Positions 1 to 8,892 of a stretch of 39,339 bases of DNA are shown piece after piece; position 1 is the first letter of the stretch, and the number at the start of each line of letters is the position of its first letter. The notes under the pieces are model-generated. The model was not told where the DNA came from. It saw nothing but the letters and a program-made list of their open reading frames with translations, and made no database searches. Position numbers and translations under genes: made by a program. The DNA lies in NCBI GenBank assembly GCA_000991245.1, contig LBRD01000006.1:1-39339 (forward strand), given 5' to 3'. This stretch comes from Parcubacteria group bacterium GW2011_GWC1_36_108. Lineage in GTDB: Bacteria; Patescibacteriota; Minisyncoccia; Moranbacterales; GWC2-37-73.

Positions 1-297
1 AGTTCTCAGTCCCAATGTTGGGGGCCGTGCTCTCACACCCCCTACCCGTCATAGCCTTGGTAGTCCATTACACTACCAACTAGCTGATAGGACATAGGCT
101 TCTCCTGAAGCGATAAATCTTTACTCCGTAGAGCACATCGTGTATTATCCTGGATTTCTCCAGATTATTCACGACTTCAGGGAAAATTCCTATGCATTAC
201 TAACCCGTTTGCCGTGGGCCTAAACCCACTCGACTTGCATGCCTTATCCACGCCGCCAGCGTTCATCCTGAGCTAGGATCAAACTCTCAATAAATAG
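1..297 (-). rRNA. rrs: 16S ribosomal RNA, 5' portion (gene runs off the left edge)
   Basis: Reverse complement contains AGAGTTTGATCCTAGCTCAGGATGAACGCTGGCGGCGTGGATAAGGCATGCAAGTCGAG and CAGCTAGTTGGTAGTGTAATGGACTACCAAGGCTATGACGGGTAGGGG...CCCAACATTGGGACTGAGAACT, conserved 16S 5' domain. The 5' boundary is approximate. Confidence 0.96.
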
Positions 298-785
298 ATT
301 TTACAGAAGCGAACTTCTGCAAATCAGGTATTACTTTTATTTAACGAAAAAGTACAAAACGTATAAGCTCAAACAAACAACCAGTGTCCAGTCACTCGAG
401 AGCGACTGGACGAAGGACTAACCGCAACAAATTGCGATTAGTACTATTATTACAACTTTTTAAAGTTCTCTATTTTTTACTTTTTAAGGCTATACCTTAA
501 GAGTATAAAAAACACATCCTCACGCACATCTGTTTGATATGCATCGGGATGTATTTTCCATCCTGTCACTCGTGAGTGACGGGATTCCATCGACCGAATT
601 TTTAAGTATTTTTCTTGTTTGCGTTGATGTTTCCTTATGAATTTAACATCACCTCTTCTTGATTGCTTAAACAGTTTAGCAACATAAAAATAACTTGTCA
701 AGGCTTTTTATATTTATTATTTTTTATCAAATCTAAAGCCTATTTTTTGGCTTATAATAGGGATATTTCAAATATCAACAAAAAT

Positions 786-2021
786 CTATTCCTCAATCTC
801 AAGTTCATTGCTTTTACAAATCTTGGCATATTCGTAAAAACTTTTTCGTGGTTTGCGCTCAAGTGTTTTGAAATCCATTTCAATAAGACCAAATTTCGGT
901 TCATATCCATACAGCCACTCTAAGTTATCCATCAGAGACCAGAAATTGTACCCGCGGACATCAATACCCTCCGAAATTGCCTTATGCACAAAAACAAGAT
1001 GGCTTCGAAGATATTCAATTCTTTCTTCATCATCAATGCCAGCTCGCGTCGGCACTCCATTTTCAGAAATCAAAATCGGCAATTTGAATTTCCCGCTTGC
1101 TTGTTTCAGAACCTTATAAATTCCTTCCGGATATGAAATCCATTTCATGACATTTTCCGGATTTTCATCAATTGTAAAACCCATGTATATTTGATTGCGC
1201 GAATCCATTTTAACGTTTCTCCAGTTAAACCTAATTTTTCCCAGACGATAATAATGGATGCCGACAAAATCCTGATAACCTTTGATTTTGTTTCCAAACA
1301 AATCTATTCTATACCACTGCGCGATACGATTAATTGAATTGAGCAAAATTCCAAAACCTTCGGATTCATACCAATTATATAAATATGTTATTCCCACTTG
1401 AGCATCAGGGTATTTTTTATGAATAATTTCATATGATCTTTTGTAAGCCCCTGAAAGATTATTTACTGCTCTCAGAAACTTAAAAGGATTCATGTATCCA
1501 GGAGGAAAAGCTTTAGCCAAGAAACCTTGCCCCAAGGGCACCATTGGCTCATTCAAAACCATAAAAACATCTATCAGGTCTCCGAGCTCATCTGTTATTT
1601 TTTTAACATATCTCGCAAAAATTTCAACCGATTCTTTTTTATGAAATCCATAATTTTCTTGAAACCAAATGGGGCTTGTCCACCACCACAATGTAACTTG
1701 GGTTTTAATGTTTCTTTTTTTCAAATCTTGAAAAATTTCGCGATAATGCGCAATTGCTTCTTCATCGAAAACACCGTCCGCCTTTTCAACTCTTGCCCAT
1801 TCTATGCCAAGCCGAAATGAATTCACTCCAAGTTCCATCAACAAATCATGATCGCTTTTCCACCGATTCCAATAATCGCAAGCCAAGCCTGATTCGTTGT
1901 CTGCTTTCCCTTGTTTTTCCCATTGCCACCAATCTGCGTTTGAATTTCCGCCCTCAACCTGATACGACGAAGTCGCAGCTCCCCACAAGAAATCTTTCGG
2001 GAATTTAAACTTATCTGACAT
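786..2021 (-). CDS. Glycoside hydrolase family 1 (beta-glucosidase/beta-glycosidase)
   Basis: N-term FPKDFLWGAATSSYQVEGG, VLNEP acid/base motif and ISENG nucleophile motif typical of GH1. Confidence 0.92.
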   Translation of the reverse strand: MSDKFKFPKDFLWGAATSSYQVEGGNSNADWWQWEKQGKADNESGLACDYWNRWKSDHDLLMELGVNSFRLGIEWARVEKADGVFDEEAIAHYREIFQDLKKRNIKTQVTLWWWTSPIWFQENYGFHKKESVEIFARYVKKITDELGDLIDVFMVLNEPMVPLGQGFLAKAFPPGYMNPFKFLRAVNNLSGAYKRSYEIIHKKYPDAQVGITYLYNWYESEGFGILLNSINRIAQWYRIDLFGNKIKGYQDFVGIHYYRLGKIRFNWRNVKMDSRNQIYMGFTIDENPENVMKWISYPEGIYKVLKQASGKFKLPILISENGVPTRAGIDDEERIEYLRSHLVFVHKAISEGIDVRGYNFWSLMDNLEWLYGYEPKFGLIEMDFKTLERKPRKSFYEYAKICKSNELEIEE

Positions 2022-2047
2022 AATAAATCATTAAATATAAATTATAA

Positions 2048-2773
2048 TTACCACTTCCAATTGCGAAAGGGAATTTTTTGAAATTTTTGCGGACTCGTCA
2101 AACTTGCCCAATATTTCCATTGTTTCATAAATGCCATAAAGCTAAGACTATGGGAGTGTTGCACTATGAATTTCTTATTTTTTATTATAACATAACCGCT
2201 TTTTATGCAATGCGATGCCCATTCCGCATCCTCACCTCCCAAGCCATATTCTTCATTAAAATTATACTGCTCCCACAAATCTCTTCTTATTATGGAATTC
2301 GTATTGCCTAAGACGCCCATTCTTGATTTTTTCATGATCATTCTCTCAGGTGTGAACAATTCAAAAAAGGGACAAAGGATATTGAAATAAATTTTTTCCC
2401 AAATACTGCCGTCGGCCAATGTCCTAATTGGTCCATAAGCACCTGCCACGTTATCATCAGAAAAACTTTTCACGCCAATCTCAAGAAACAGTTCGTTCAA
2501 TGGAATTGCGTGCGCACTTATGATAACAAAATATTTTTGCGCGCTTGATGCTCGGCAACCGACATTTAAAGCATACGGATACGAAAATTCTTCCTGCGTA
2601 ATCTGCACCAACTTTACTGGAAAATTTTTAATTATTTCCAGTGTTCTGTCTGTTGATCCAGAATCAATAATCACAGTTTCAAAATTTTGGTAGGTTTGTT
2701 TTCCAAGCACTTCCAAAACAGCACCAATCCATTTTTCCTCATTTTTTGTTCTTACAATGACTGATGTTTCCAT
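2048..2773 (-). CDS. Glycosyltransferase family 2
   Basis: SVIVRTKNEEKWIGAVLEVLGKQTYQNFETVIIDSGSTDRTLEI is a GT-A family 2 N-terminus. Confidence 0.88.
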   Translation of the reverse strand: METSVIVRTKNEEKWIGAVLEVLGKQTYQNFETVIIDSGSTDRTLEIIKNFPVKLVQITQEEFSYPYALNVGCRASSAQKYFVIISAHAIPLNELFLEIGVKSFSDDNVAGAYGPIRTLADGSIWEKIYFNILCPFFELFTPERMIMKKSRMGVLGNTNSIIRRDLWEQYNFNEEYGLGGEDAEWASHCIKSGYVIIKNKKFIVQHSHSLSFMAFMKQWKYWASLTSPQKFQKIPFRNWKW

Positions 2774-2775
2774 TT

Positions 2776-2916
2776 TTATAAAAAATATTCCTTAATTTTC
2801 TTGCTCCCATCAAACATTTCTTGTTCCCATTGATACACATCAAAGAATGTACCACTAAAAACTTTCTTGGCATGCTCAGGAATTAGCTGTGTCGATTTTG
2901 GTTTTTCAATTTTCAT
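2776..2916 (-). pseudogene. Truncated N-terminal fragment (46 aa) resembling a NUDIX/ADP-ribose pyrophosphatase-like protein
   Basis: My translation: MKIEKPKSTQLIPEHAKKVFSGTFFDVYQWEQEMFDGSKKIKEYFL*. N-term of the ADP-ribose pyrophosphatase-like NUDIX type, but no Nudix box follows before the stop. Absent from the supplied ORF track. Confidence 0.5.
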
Positions 2917-2926
2917 TTTTTTATAA

Positions 2927-3154
2927 TTATCCTATATATTCAAATCTTGAAACCATTTTGTCATCTTTCTCAACCATTTCCAAAAACATTCCTAGCGGAC
3001 GAACCCAGAGCGTGCCGCCTTCTTTTCCTTTCACTGAATCATCGTGACGATATACGACCATTTTTTCCATTGTTTCACTGTGAAAAGCCCCGCCGACAAC
3101 ATCGACAATCATCCCCTTAAAATGCCTATATTTTCCAAGCTTCAAATTTTCCAT
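2927..3154 (-). CDS. DUF1653-like small protein
   Basis: GKYRHFKGMIVDVVGGAFHSETMEKMVVYRH...LWVRPLGMFLE pattern of DUF1653. Confidence 0.75.
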   Translation of the reverse strand: MENLKLGKYRHFKGMIVDVVGGAFHSETMEKMVVYRHDDSVKGKEGGTLWVRPLGMFLEMVEKDDKMVSRFEYIG

Positions 3155-3162
3155 ATGATAAT

Positions 3163-3720
3163 TTATTTCAAAAGTATTTTTACTGCTTCAAATTTTGGAC
3201 GAATTATCTCTTTGGATTTTTCAAATTTGACTTGATTCCACTTGTTTTCTAATTTTCCAAGTACTGATTTTCTTGATTCTTCCTTAGTTAAATGCTCACA
3301 CACAAATGCAGCCCCAAAAAGACTTGCGATATCATCGAAAGCGCTCATAGCATCAGCTTCTGCCAAGATTTGTTCTTCTAGCGTTTCCAATTCCATTTTT
3401 TGCGAACCACGATGATGCAAAACACAATTCTTCACTAATTTTATTTTTTCTTCTGGATATCCAAATTCTCGCAATTTCTCTTCAGCAATTTTTGCTCCCG
3501 TAATGTGATGATCCTCGCGTCCAATCATGATTGAGCCAATATCATGAATCCAGCTTGCAATTTCAACAATTTCTTCGTCAGCTCCTAGTTCTTGAGCCAA
3601 CTCTTTTGCATATTTAACAACTGGCACAAAATGATTTGTATATGGCTCATATCCATATTTACTCGTCGGCTTTTGACATTCATCTTCCACGAATTGGCGA
3701 ACTTTTTCAATAATATCCAT
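3163..3720 (-). CDS. HD-domain phosphohydrolase
   Basis: H...HDIGSI...HH.TGAKIAEE...LHHRGS HD-domain pattern. Confidence 0.82.
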   Translation of the reverse strand: MDIIEKVRQFVEDECQKPTSKYGYEPYTNHFVPVVKYAKELAQELGADEEIVEIASWIHDIGSIMIGREDHHITGAKIAEEKLREFGYPEEKIKLVKNCVLHHRGSQKMELETLEEQILAEADAMSAFDDIASLFGAAFVCEHLTKEESRKSVLGKLENKWNQVKFEKSKEIIRPKFEAVKILLK

Positions 3721-3725
3721 ATTTT

Positions 3726-4691
3726 TTATTTCAACACTTTTTCAATATCACTCAAAAGTAATTGGGAGGATTTTATCAAATAATCAACTTTCATCTTATC
3801 ACATGTATCATTATCTGAATGATAAACTTCTAAAATTTTATCAACTTCACATTGCATTAAAAATGTTTTATCCTTAACACTTTCCAATTGCTTTATTTGA
3901 AGCGTAATTTCTAGCCAAGAATATTCATTAGTAAAATGAGGCTCACTATTGCCCAGCCCATCAAGCACATAGATTCGCTCTGCATCACTAATCAATAAAG
4001 AAAAGTTTTCTTCAAATTTTCTGTATCCCAAACCACTTTGATCATGTTCATCATAAGAAATTTCTTCACAGCCAGAAAAAATAAACAGTGTGTTTTCTAA
4101 TATTTCAGGATGATTAATTATCGTAAACATTGAAGTTGCCACACTTGAGGCATTATCGACAGCACCACCATTTCCAATGCAATCGTAATGAGAAAAAACT
4201 AAGAATTTTGGATTCTTTTTATTACCAACCAATATATTTTCAGAAGTATATGAATATTTTCGCACTTCAACCTCTCCATGAGCATTTTTTGCCTTAAGTA
4301 CCTTACTTAAATCTGAAAATTTTATAGCCACCGATGGGTGCTCGTAAAATCCAACCGTGCAAATAGCATCAACATAGGGACTGAAATTTATATTATAGTT
4401 TGTTTTTGCATCATTTAAATATGGAAATGAACTTACAATATTATCCTTGCCATCTATTCTTCCAGAAACCAAACTAGTATTTTTACATTCAATTTTTTCG
4501 CCATCAGCAAAAAGTTCAGCCTTTCCCCACTCGGGAATAGTAGCTTCGAATTTTTGAGAAAAATACTCCACCCCTTGCTCGTCAAGAATCTTTTTCAAAT
4601 AAGATGCTGTAAGCTGTTCATTTTTCCCGAGCCTTGGAGAGAAGGAACAAACTTTTTCAATAAAAATCATCAAGTCAAATTCGCTTTTCAT
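3726..4691 (-). CDS. M28-like zinc aminopeptidase family protein
   Basis: SHYDCIGNGGAVDNASSVA and FSGCEEISY match metal-binding motifs of M28/M20-type peptidases. Confidence 0.6.
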   Translation of the reverse strand: MKSEFDLMIFIEKVCSFSPRLGKNEQLTASYLKKILDEQGVEYFSQKFEATIPEWGKAELFADGEKIECKNTSLVSGRIDGKDNIVSSFPYLNDAKTNYNINFSPYVDAICTVGFYEHPSVAIKFSDLSKVLKAKNAHGEVEVRKYSYTSENILVGNKKNPKFLVFSHYDCIGNGGAVDNASSVATSMFTIINHPEILENTLFIFSGCEEISYDEHDQSGLGYRKFEENFSLLISDAERIYVLDGLGNSEPHFTNEYSWLEITLQIKQLESVKDKTFLMQCEVDKILEVYHSDNDTCDKMKVDYLIKSSQLLLSDIEKVLK

Positions 4692-4693
4692 AT

Positions 4694-5095
4694 TTATATC
4701 AAAATTAAATCTTTATACTTCTCATCATTAACAGTCGTGATTTCAACCAATTCCAACAAAATTTTATCCTCAATGTTTTTTGGCAAAGCCAGCACTTGAA
4801 AATTTCTTGGTCCAACGCGCATGGCAAATTTCAAATCAGTCACGAACTCATATTTCAAGAATTTTGTCGCGAACTTATCCGTAAAACCAATATGAAATTT
4901 TGTCGGTTTTGGCGCCATCGCATGAAGCACGACAACCTTTTCCCAAGACGCAATTACGGCTTCATTATATTCCTCATCTTTATCAGGATTAAGTGGCAAT
5001 GCTTTTTTATTTCCAGCCACATATACACCAGCAATCTCCGGCCAGTTCTCATCCCCAATCAAATTGTGTTCGAGTTTTAAATTTCTCATTTTCAA
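4694..5095 (-). CDS. Hypothetical protein
   Basis: Complete ORF in a co-directional array; no family recognised. Confidence 0.6.
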   Translation of the reverse strand: MKMRNLKLEHNLIGDENWPEIAGVYVAGNKKALPLNPDKDEEYNEAVIASWEKVVVLHAMAPKPTKFHIGFTDKFATKFLKYEFVTDLKFAMRVGPRNFQVLALPKNIEDKILLELVEITTVNDEKYKDLILI

Positions 5096-5101
5096 TTAAA
5101 T

Positions 5102-6055
5102 CTATTTTGCTTCCAAAAAAATTCGTATCTTCTTACCCTTTAAATGTTGATAATAACGCCTTCCCAATCTAGAAATTGGATACATTATATATCCAATTAT
5201 GATGAGAATATTCATAAACACTTCGGATGTTTTATCCTTGGTTGCAAAAAGTTCCAATTTTTCTTTTTTTAGAATTGTAGAGAGATCGGAAACCTCATCG
5301 TATTTTTTTATTTCATTCCCATACTGAATTCCATTTAATTTTATCGTTCCATCAAGTCTAATCTTACCGAGCGCAATAATTTTTTCATTTTTGTTATTTT
5401 CAAAATGCCATTCAATTTTTGCATTATTAGCATTTACAAAATTAAATAAAAAGAGAAATATTATCCCCGCAACTGGCATTATTACATGCATGATGTGGTC
5501 TTGCCACTTGCCAGAAATTTTTTTAGGCATATCCTGAATATCAGCTTTCTGTGTGTCTAATATCCTATGTTCAATTGAAAAAATATTATTAATTTCTTTC
5601 TCATTTCTTTGCTTTGAAGTTTCAATAAGCGTTTCAAGACCAATGGATTCTCCACATCTAAATAAGCCTGTCCCGATAGACACAACAGCGCATGTATTCG
5701 ATTCTATTTTTATTGACGCATCAACTTTTAGAGATGTAGAAATTATTTTAACATCAATCCATTTGTCTCCATCTAAAAGATTAAAATAAATCTTCTCATT
5801 ACTTTTAATATCCTTATTGCCTGAATTAGTAAGAACTCCCTTAAATAAATACAAATTAGGACTAATCGGATTTCCTTCATAAATCATACTAAGCTTATCT
5901 AAATTTTTTGTAATGTCAGAAAAAAGTGAAATAACACTTTCTTTGTATAAAGTTATTTTACCTGGATAACGAAATCTAATACCAAAATATATACTCAAAA
6001 CAATTCCAAAGATTCCAAACAACCAAGATGATAACGATAGTAGTTCTAATTGCAT
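5102..6055 (-). CDS. Hypothetical membrane protein
   Basis: Complete ORF with N-terminal, central (HIMHVIMPVAGIIFLFLFNFV) and C-terminal hydrophobic segments. Confidence 0.65.
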   Translation of the reverse strand: MQLELLSLSSWLFGIFGIVLSIYFGIRFRYPGKITLYKESVISLFSDITKNLDKLSMIYEGNPISPNLYLFKGVLTNSGNKDIKSNEKIYFNLLDGDKWIDVKIISTSLKVDASIKIESNTCAVVSIGTGLFRCGESIGLETLIETSKQRNEKEINNIFSIEHRILDTQKADIQDMPKKISGKWQDHIMHVIMPVAGIIFLFLFNFVNANNAKIEWHFENNKNEKIIALGKIRLDGTIKLNGIQYGNEIKKYDEVSDLSTILKKEKLELFATKDKTSEVFMNILIIIGYIMYPISRLGRRYYQHLKGKKIRIFLEAK

Positions 6056-6081
6056 TATTTTAAATTCATAAATTATTACAT

Positions 6082-6104
6082 AAATTACACCTTAGGTGTA
6101 ATTT
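6082..6104 (-). terminator. Possible hairpin overlapping the serS stop codon
   Basis: AAATTACACCTTAGGTGTAATTT palindrome; weak U tract. Confidence 0.35.
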
Positions 6105-7410
6105 TTCCAACCCCTCCCGGCATATATTTCCTCAAAACCTCAGGGATCAAAACTGATCCGTCGGCTTGTTGGAAATTTTCGAGAATTGCGATGAAGGGGC
6201 GCGGTGAAGGAAGCACGGTATTGTTGAGCATGTAGACATGCTTTTTGTCGCCATTTTTATCAACATATTTCACATTGAGGCGACGTGCTTGCCAATCGAG
6301 AAAATTTGATGCTGAGCCTGTTTCTCCAAAGTTGTCGCGGCTTGGCATCCAAGCTTCAATATCATAGGCTCGGAATTTTCCTGCGCTCATATCACCAGAG
6401 CAAATTTTAAGCACACGATATGGAAGTCCGAGTTCTGCGTGCACTTCCTTGGAAATTTCCAACATATCATCATGCATCTTGATTGACTCCTCTTCGTTAG
6501 CCGCCATCAAAACAACCTGCTCAACTTTCATGAATTCATGCACACGATAAAATCCCTTGGTGTCTTTTCCATAAGATCCAATTTCAGAGCGATAGCACTG
6601 CGAATAACCCACAATTTTGATTGGAAGCTGCTCTTCTTTTAAAACTTCATCAGAGTAATATGCCAAAAGTGATGGTTCTGCCGTTCCAACTAAAAACTTT
6701 TTTTCTTTACTACTTTTTCCATCTGCTTCTTTGTCGCCACTTGCAACTTCATAAACCTCATCAACGCTACTATCATATTCTTTACCCTTGAAATATCCAG
6801 TTCCAAAAAGTGCACTTCCTTTCACGAGCGTTGGAGGAATCATTGGAGAATATCCTTTTTCAATCAATTTATTCATGGCATACATCATTAGTGCCATCAT
6901 CAGCGATGCACCTTCATTTTTCATATAATATCCACGAAAACCTGCAACCTTAGTTCCTTTTTCCAAATCCAAAATATCCAAATCTTTTCCAAGTTGAACA
7001 TGATCCTTGATTTCAAAATCAAATTTTGGAATTTCACCATTTCTTTCAATTTCTACATTGTCCTCATCAGATTTTCCAATCGGAGTGTCACCAGAAATTA
7101 TATTTGGAACTTTAACCATTAATTCATCAAATGCATCCTTGATGATTTTAAATTCTGGTTCAGCTGTGGCAAGTTTTTCTTTGACAGCCTTTGCCTGCTC
7201 CAAAAGCACAATCTTTTCTTCTGCGTCAGCCTTTGGCAAAAGTTCATTCAGCTTATTTTTTTCAGCTTGAAGTTCTTCAATGTATTGAAGTTGGCTTAAT
7301 CTTTTTTTATCCAATTCCAAAAGTTCAACCAGATTCAAATCAATACCTTTCTTCTCAGCAGCATCTGCAATTTTTTCCTTATTTTCTCGAATGAATTTAA
7401 TATCTAACAT
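6085..7410 (-). CDS. serS: Serine--tRNA ligase
   Basis: MLDIKFIRENKEKI, coiled-coil arm, class II motifs (YRSEIGSYGKDTKGFYRVHEF, GETGSASNFLDWQARRLNVKY, PRPFIAILENFQ). Confidence 0.96.
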   Translation of the reverse strand: MLDIKFIRENKEKIADAAEKKGIDLNLVELLELDKKRLSQLQYIEELQAEKNKLNELLPKADAEEKIVLLEQAKAVKEKLATAEPEFKIIKDAFDELMVKVPNIISGDTPIGKSDEDNVEIERNGEIPKFDFEIKDHVQLGKDLDILDLEKGTKVAGFRGYYMKNEGASLMMALMMYAMNKLIEKGYSPMIPPTLVKGSALFGTGYFKGKEYDSSVDEVYEVASGDKEADGKSSKEKKFLVGTAEPSLLAYYSDEVLKEEQLPIKIVGYSQCYRSEIGSYGKDTKGFYRVHEFMKVEQVVLMAANEEESIKMHDDMLEISKEVHAELGLPYRVLKICSGDMSAGKFRAYDIEAWMPSRDNFGETGSASNFLDWQARRLNVKYVDKNGDKKHVYMLNNTVLPSPRPFIAILENFQQADGSVLIPEVLRKYMPGGVGKITPKV

Positions 7411-7430
7411 ATGAATTTTATTTCCTTGTC

Positions 7431-7451
7431 ATCCTGAACTAGTTTCAGGAT
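7431..7451. repeat. Intergenic palindrome ATCCTGAACTAGTTTCAGGAT
   Basis: 8-bp arms ATCCTGAA/TTCAGGAT. Confidence 0.8.
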
Positions 7452-7482
7452 CTTTTTACCTTGCAGTAATGCGCCGCTCTGG

Positions 7483-7503
7483 ATTCCGGATCAAGTCCGG
7501 AAT
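7483..7503. repeat. Intergenic palindrome ATTCCGGATCAAGTCCGGAAT
   Basis: 8-bp arms ATTCCGGA/TCCGGAAT; sequence type commonly seen as an intergenic palindrome in bacterial genomes. Confidence 0.8.
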
Positions 7504-7660
7504 GACATAGGAGAAATTTTTTAATATACATATATATTAGCCTTTATTTAAGCTTTTTGCAAGACCAGTCACTCGTGAGTGACCGGTCAACCATCAAAAA
7601 AATTCATCGATTAGATGAATTTTTTGGCTGTGCCACGTTATGAGCGCAGCGAATTTTACG

Positions 7661-7801
7661 TGGACGGTCCGGCTAGATTCGAACTAGCGCCCAGTGCTAT
7701 CAAACAGAAAGTGTTGATCAACAAGATTCCCCTCAAAAATAACAAATCAATCACTTTCCACGTCACCCCCGATAGCCGCTCTACCGCTAAGCTACGGACC
7801 A
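7661..7801 (-). tRNA. tRNA-like gene interrupted in the anticodon loop by a long insertion; 3' CCA encoded; identity unresolved
   Basis: Minus strand: TGGTCCG(acceptor)TA GCTT AGCGGTA GAGC(D arm) G GCTAT [71 nt] ATAGC ACTGGGC GCTAG TTCGAAT CTAGC(T arm) CGGACCG T CCA. All four canonical stems form; only the anticodon loop is abnormal. Confidence 0.6.
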
Positions 7802-7863
7802 TGTTAAATATTACACGCTTATTTTAAAAATATTTCAAAAGAAAAGTATTATTCCATATTCCT

Positions 7864-8032
7864 CCCTCTCCTTAGATAAGGAGAGGGCTGGGGTGAGAAA
7901 TGAAAAAGAATAATTCCATATTACTTCCTCCCCTTGGATAAGGGGAGGATTGAGGTGGGGTTGAGCTAGACATCACTCAAACCTCTCTGTCCCGATTCCG
8001 TATCGCGACATCTCTCCTTATCAAAGGAGAGA
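7864..8032. repeat. Cluster of three related hairpins
   Basis: CCCTCTCCTT-AGAT-AAGGAGAGGG (7864-7887), CCTCCCCTT-GGAT-AAGGGGAGG (7927-7948), TCTCTCCTT-ATCA-AAGGAGAGA (8011-8032). Confidence 0.85.
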
Positions 8033-8051
8033 ATAATATTGAAGGAAATAT

Positions 8052-8465
8052 CTAAGGACTATTTCCTCTTATGATTGACGACTTGTATTTTTCTGGTTTG
8101 TAAGATTTTAGTTTTATTATTCTTGTTCTATCCAAACCTGTTTCATCAAGTTTTCTGCGAAGCTCAGCAACGTTTTGTTTTTGATCATAGCCCAAACAAA
8201 TAACATCCGGTTTATATTCGCGCACGACTTCATATCTATCATTCAAACTTCCCAAAACAACCTCGTCAGCCAATCCACTTTTTTTAATCGCAGTAACTCT
8301 TTCCTGTTCAGAATATCTTGGCTGATACCCTTTCACATTCAAAACCGTAACATCTCTCGCTACCACCACACGCAAAAACTCACCATATTTGCGAGCTTGT
8401 TTCAAAAAGTCCCAATGACCTTCGTGAAAAATATCAAATGTCCCAAATACTAAAACTTTTACCAT
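8052..8465 (-). CDS. Cytidylyltransferase-like nucleotidyltransferase (FAD synthase / glycerol-3-phosphate cytidylyltransferase type)
   Basis: MVKVLVFGTFDIFHEGHWDFLKQARKYG (HxGH motif) and YKSSIIR (ISTT-like motif). Start chosen at MVKVLVFG, ORF open to 8495. Confidence 0.87.
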   Translation of the reverse strand: MVKVLVFGTFDIFHEGHWDFLKQARKYGEFLRVVVARDVTVLNVKGYQPRYSEQERVTAIKKSGLADEVVLGSLNDRYEVVREYKPDVICLGYDQKQNVAELRRKLDETGLDRTRIIKLKSYKPEKYKSSIIRGNSP

Positions 8466-8484
8466 AAAAATTATTTTTGAATTT

Positions 8485-8754
8485 TCATTCCACACTTGCT
8501 GAGTTTATCATATCATACACTTTTTGATTTCTATCGTCCTGTCCCTTTTGCACAGCTTTCATTTTATTCCAAATGCCTTCCACATAAAACAACGTTCCTT
8601 GCTCTCGATTGTCAGCAATTACTTGTTTGGAAATTTCTTTTATTTTGTCTTGATAAAAATAATAAGTCACCATCAAAATAAGCACGATGATCATCGTCGA
8701 CATCCGCATAAACCCCCTCAAATGATACGCATACTTAATTATTTTTTCTTTCAT
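8485..8754 (-). CDS. Small hypothetical membrane protein
   Basis: 89-aa ORF with one hydrophobic segment MIIVLILMVTYYFY. Confidence 0.55.
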   Translation of the reverse strand: MKEKIIKYAYHLRGFMRMSTMIIVLILMVTYYFYQDKIKEISKQVIADNREQGTLFYVEGIWNKMKAVQKGQDDRNQKVYDMINSASVE

Positions 8755-8824
8755 ATTTTTATATTTGCTTTTATATTGATTTTATATTGCTTTTATATTC
8801 ATACAAATGTTTTTCAATATTTCC

Positions 8825-8850
8825 ATAAGTCCTTATGTGGTTGAATGGAC
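8825..8850 (-). promoter_or_regulatory. Copy 1 of 26-bp exact repeat containing palindrome ATAAG-TC-CTTAT
   Basis: ATAAGTCCTTATGTGGTTGAATGGAC, identical to 9328-9353; lies upstream of the 8754 start. Confidence 0.6.
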
Positions 8851-8892
8851 GGATTTGCATTAAAAAATGTTGGATGATTATCCTGACAAATA

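Noticed and set aside
342-372. TACGTTTTGT upstream of 16S (minus) as a fourth ECF promoter
   Set aside because: Has a CGT -10-like element but no GAAAAC 15 nt upstream.
477-701. 74-aa minus-strand ORF
   Set aside because: Overlaps the dispersed hairpin in the 16S upstream region; no recognisable domain and low-complexity basic composition.
7701-7771. Group I or archaeal BHB intron in the tRNA-like gene
   Set aside because: 71 nt is far too short for a known group I intron, and the exon boundaries do not give a canonical U33 loop at position 37/38 or a clear bulge-helix-bulge; kept only as an unexplained insertion.
7615-7827. 70-aa plus-strand ORF
   Set aside because: Antisense translation of the tRNA-like gene (VDGPARFELAPS is a typical spurious tRNA-derived peptide).
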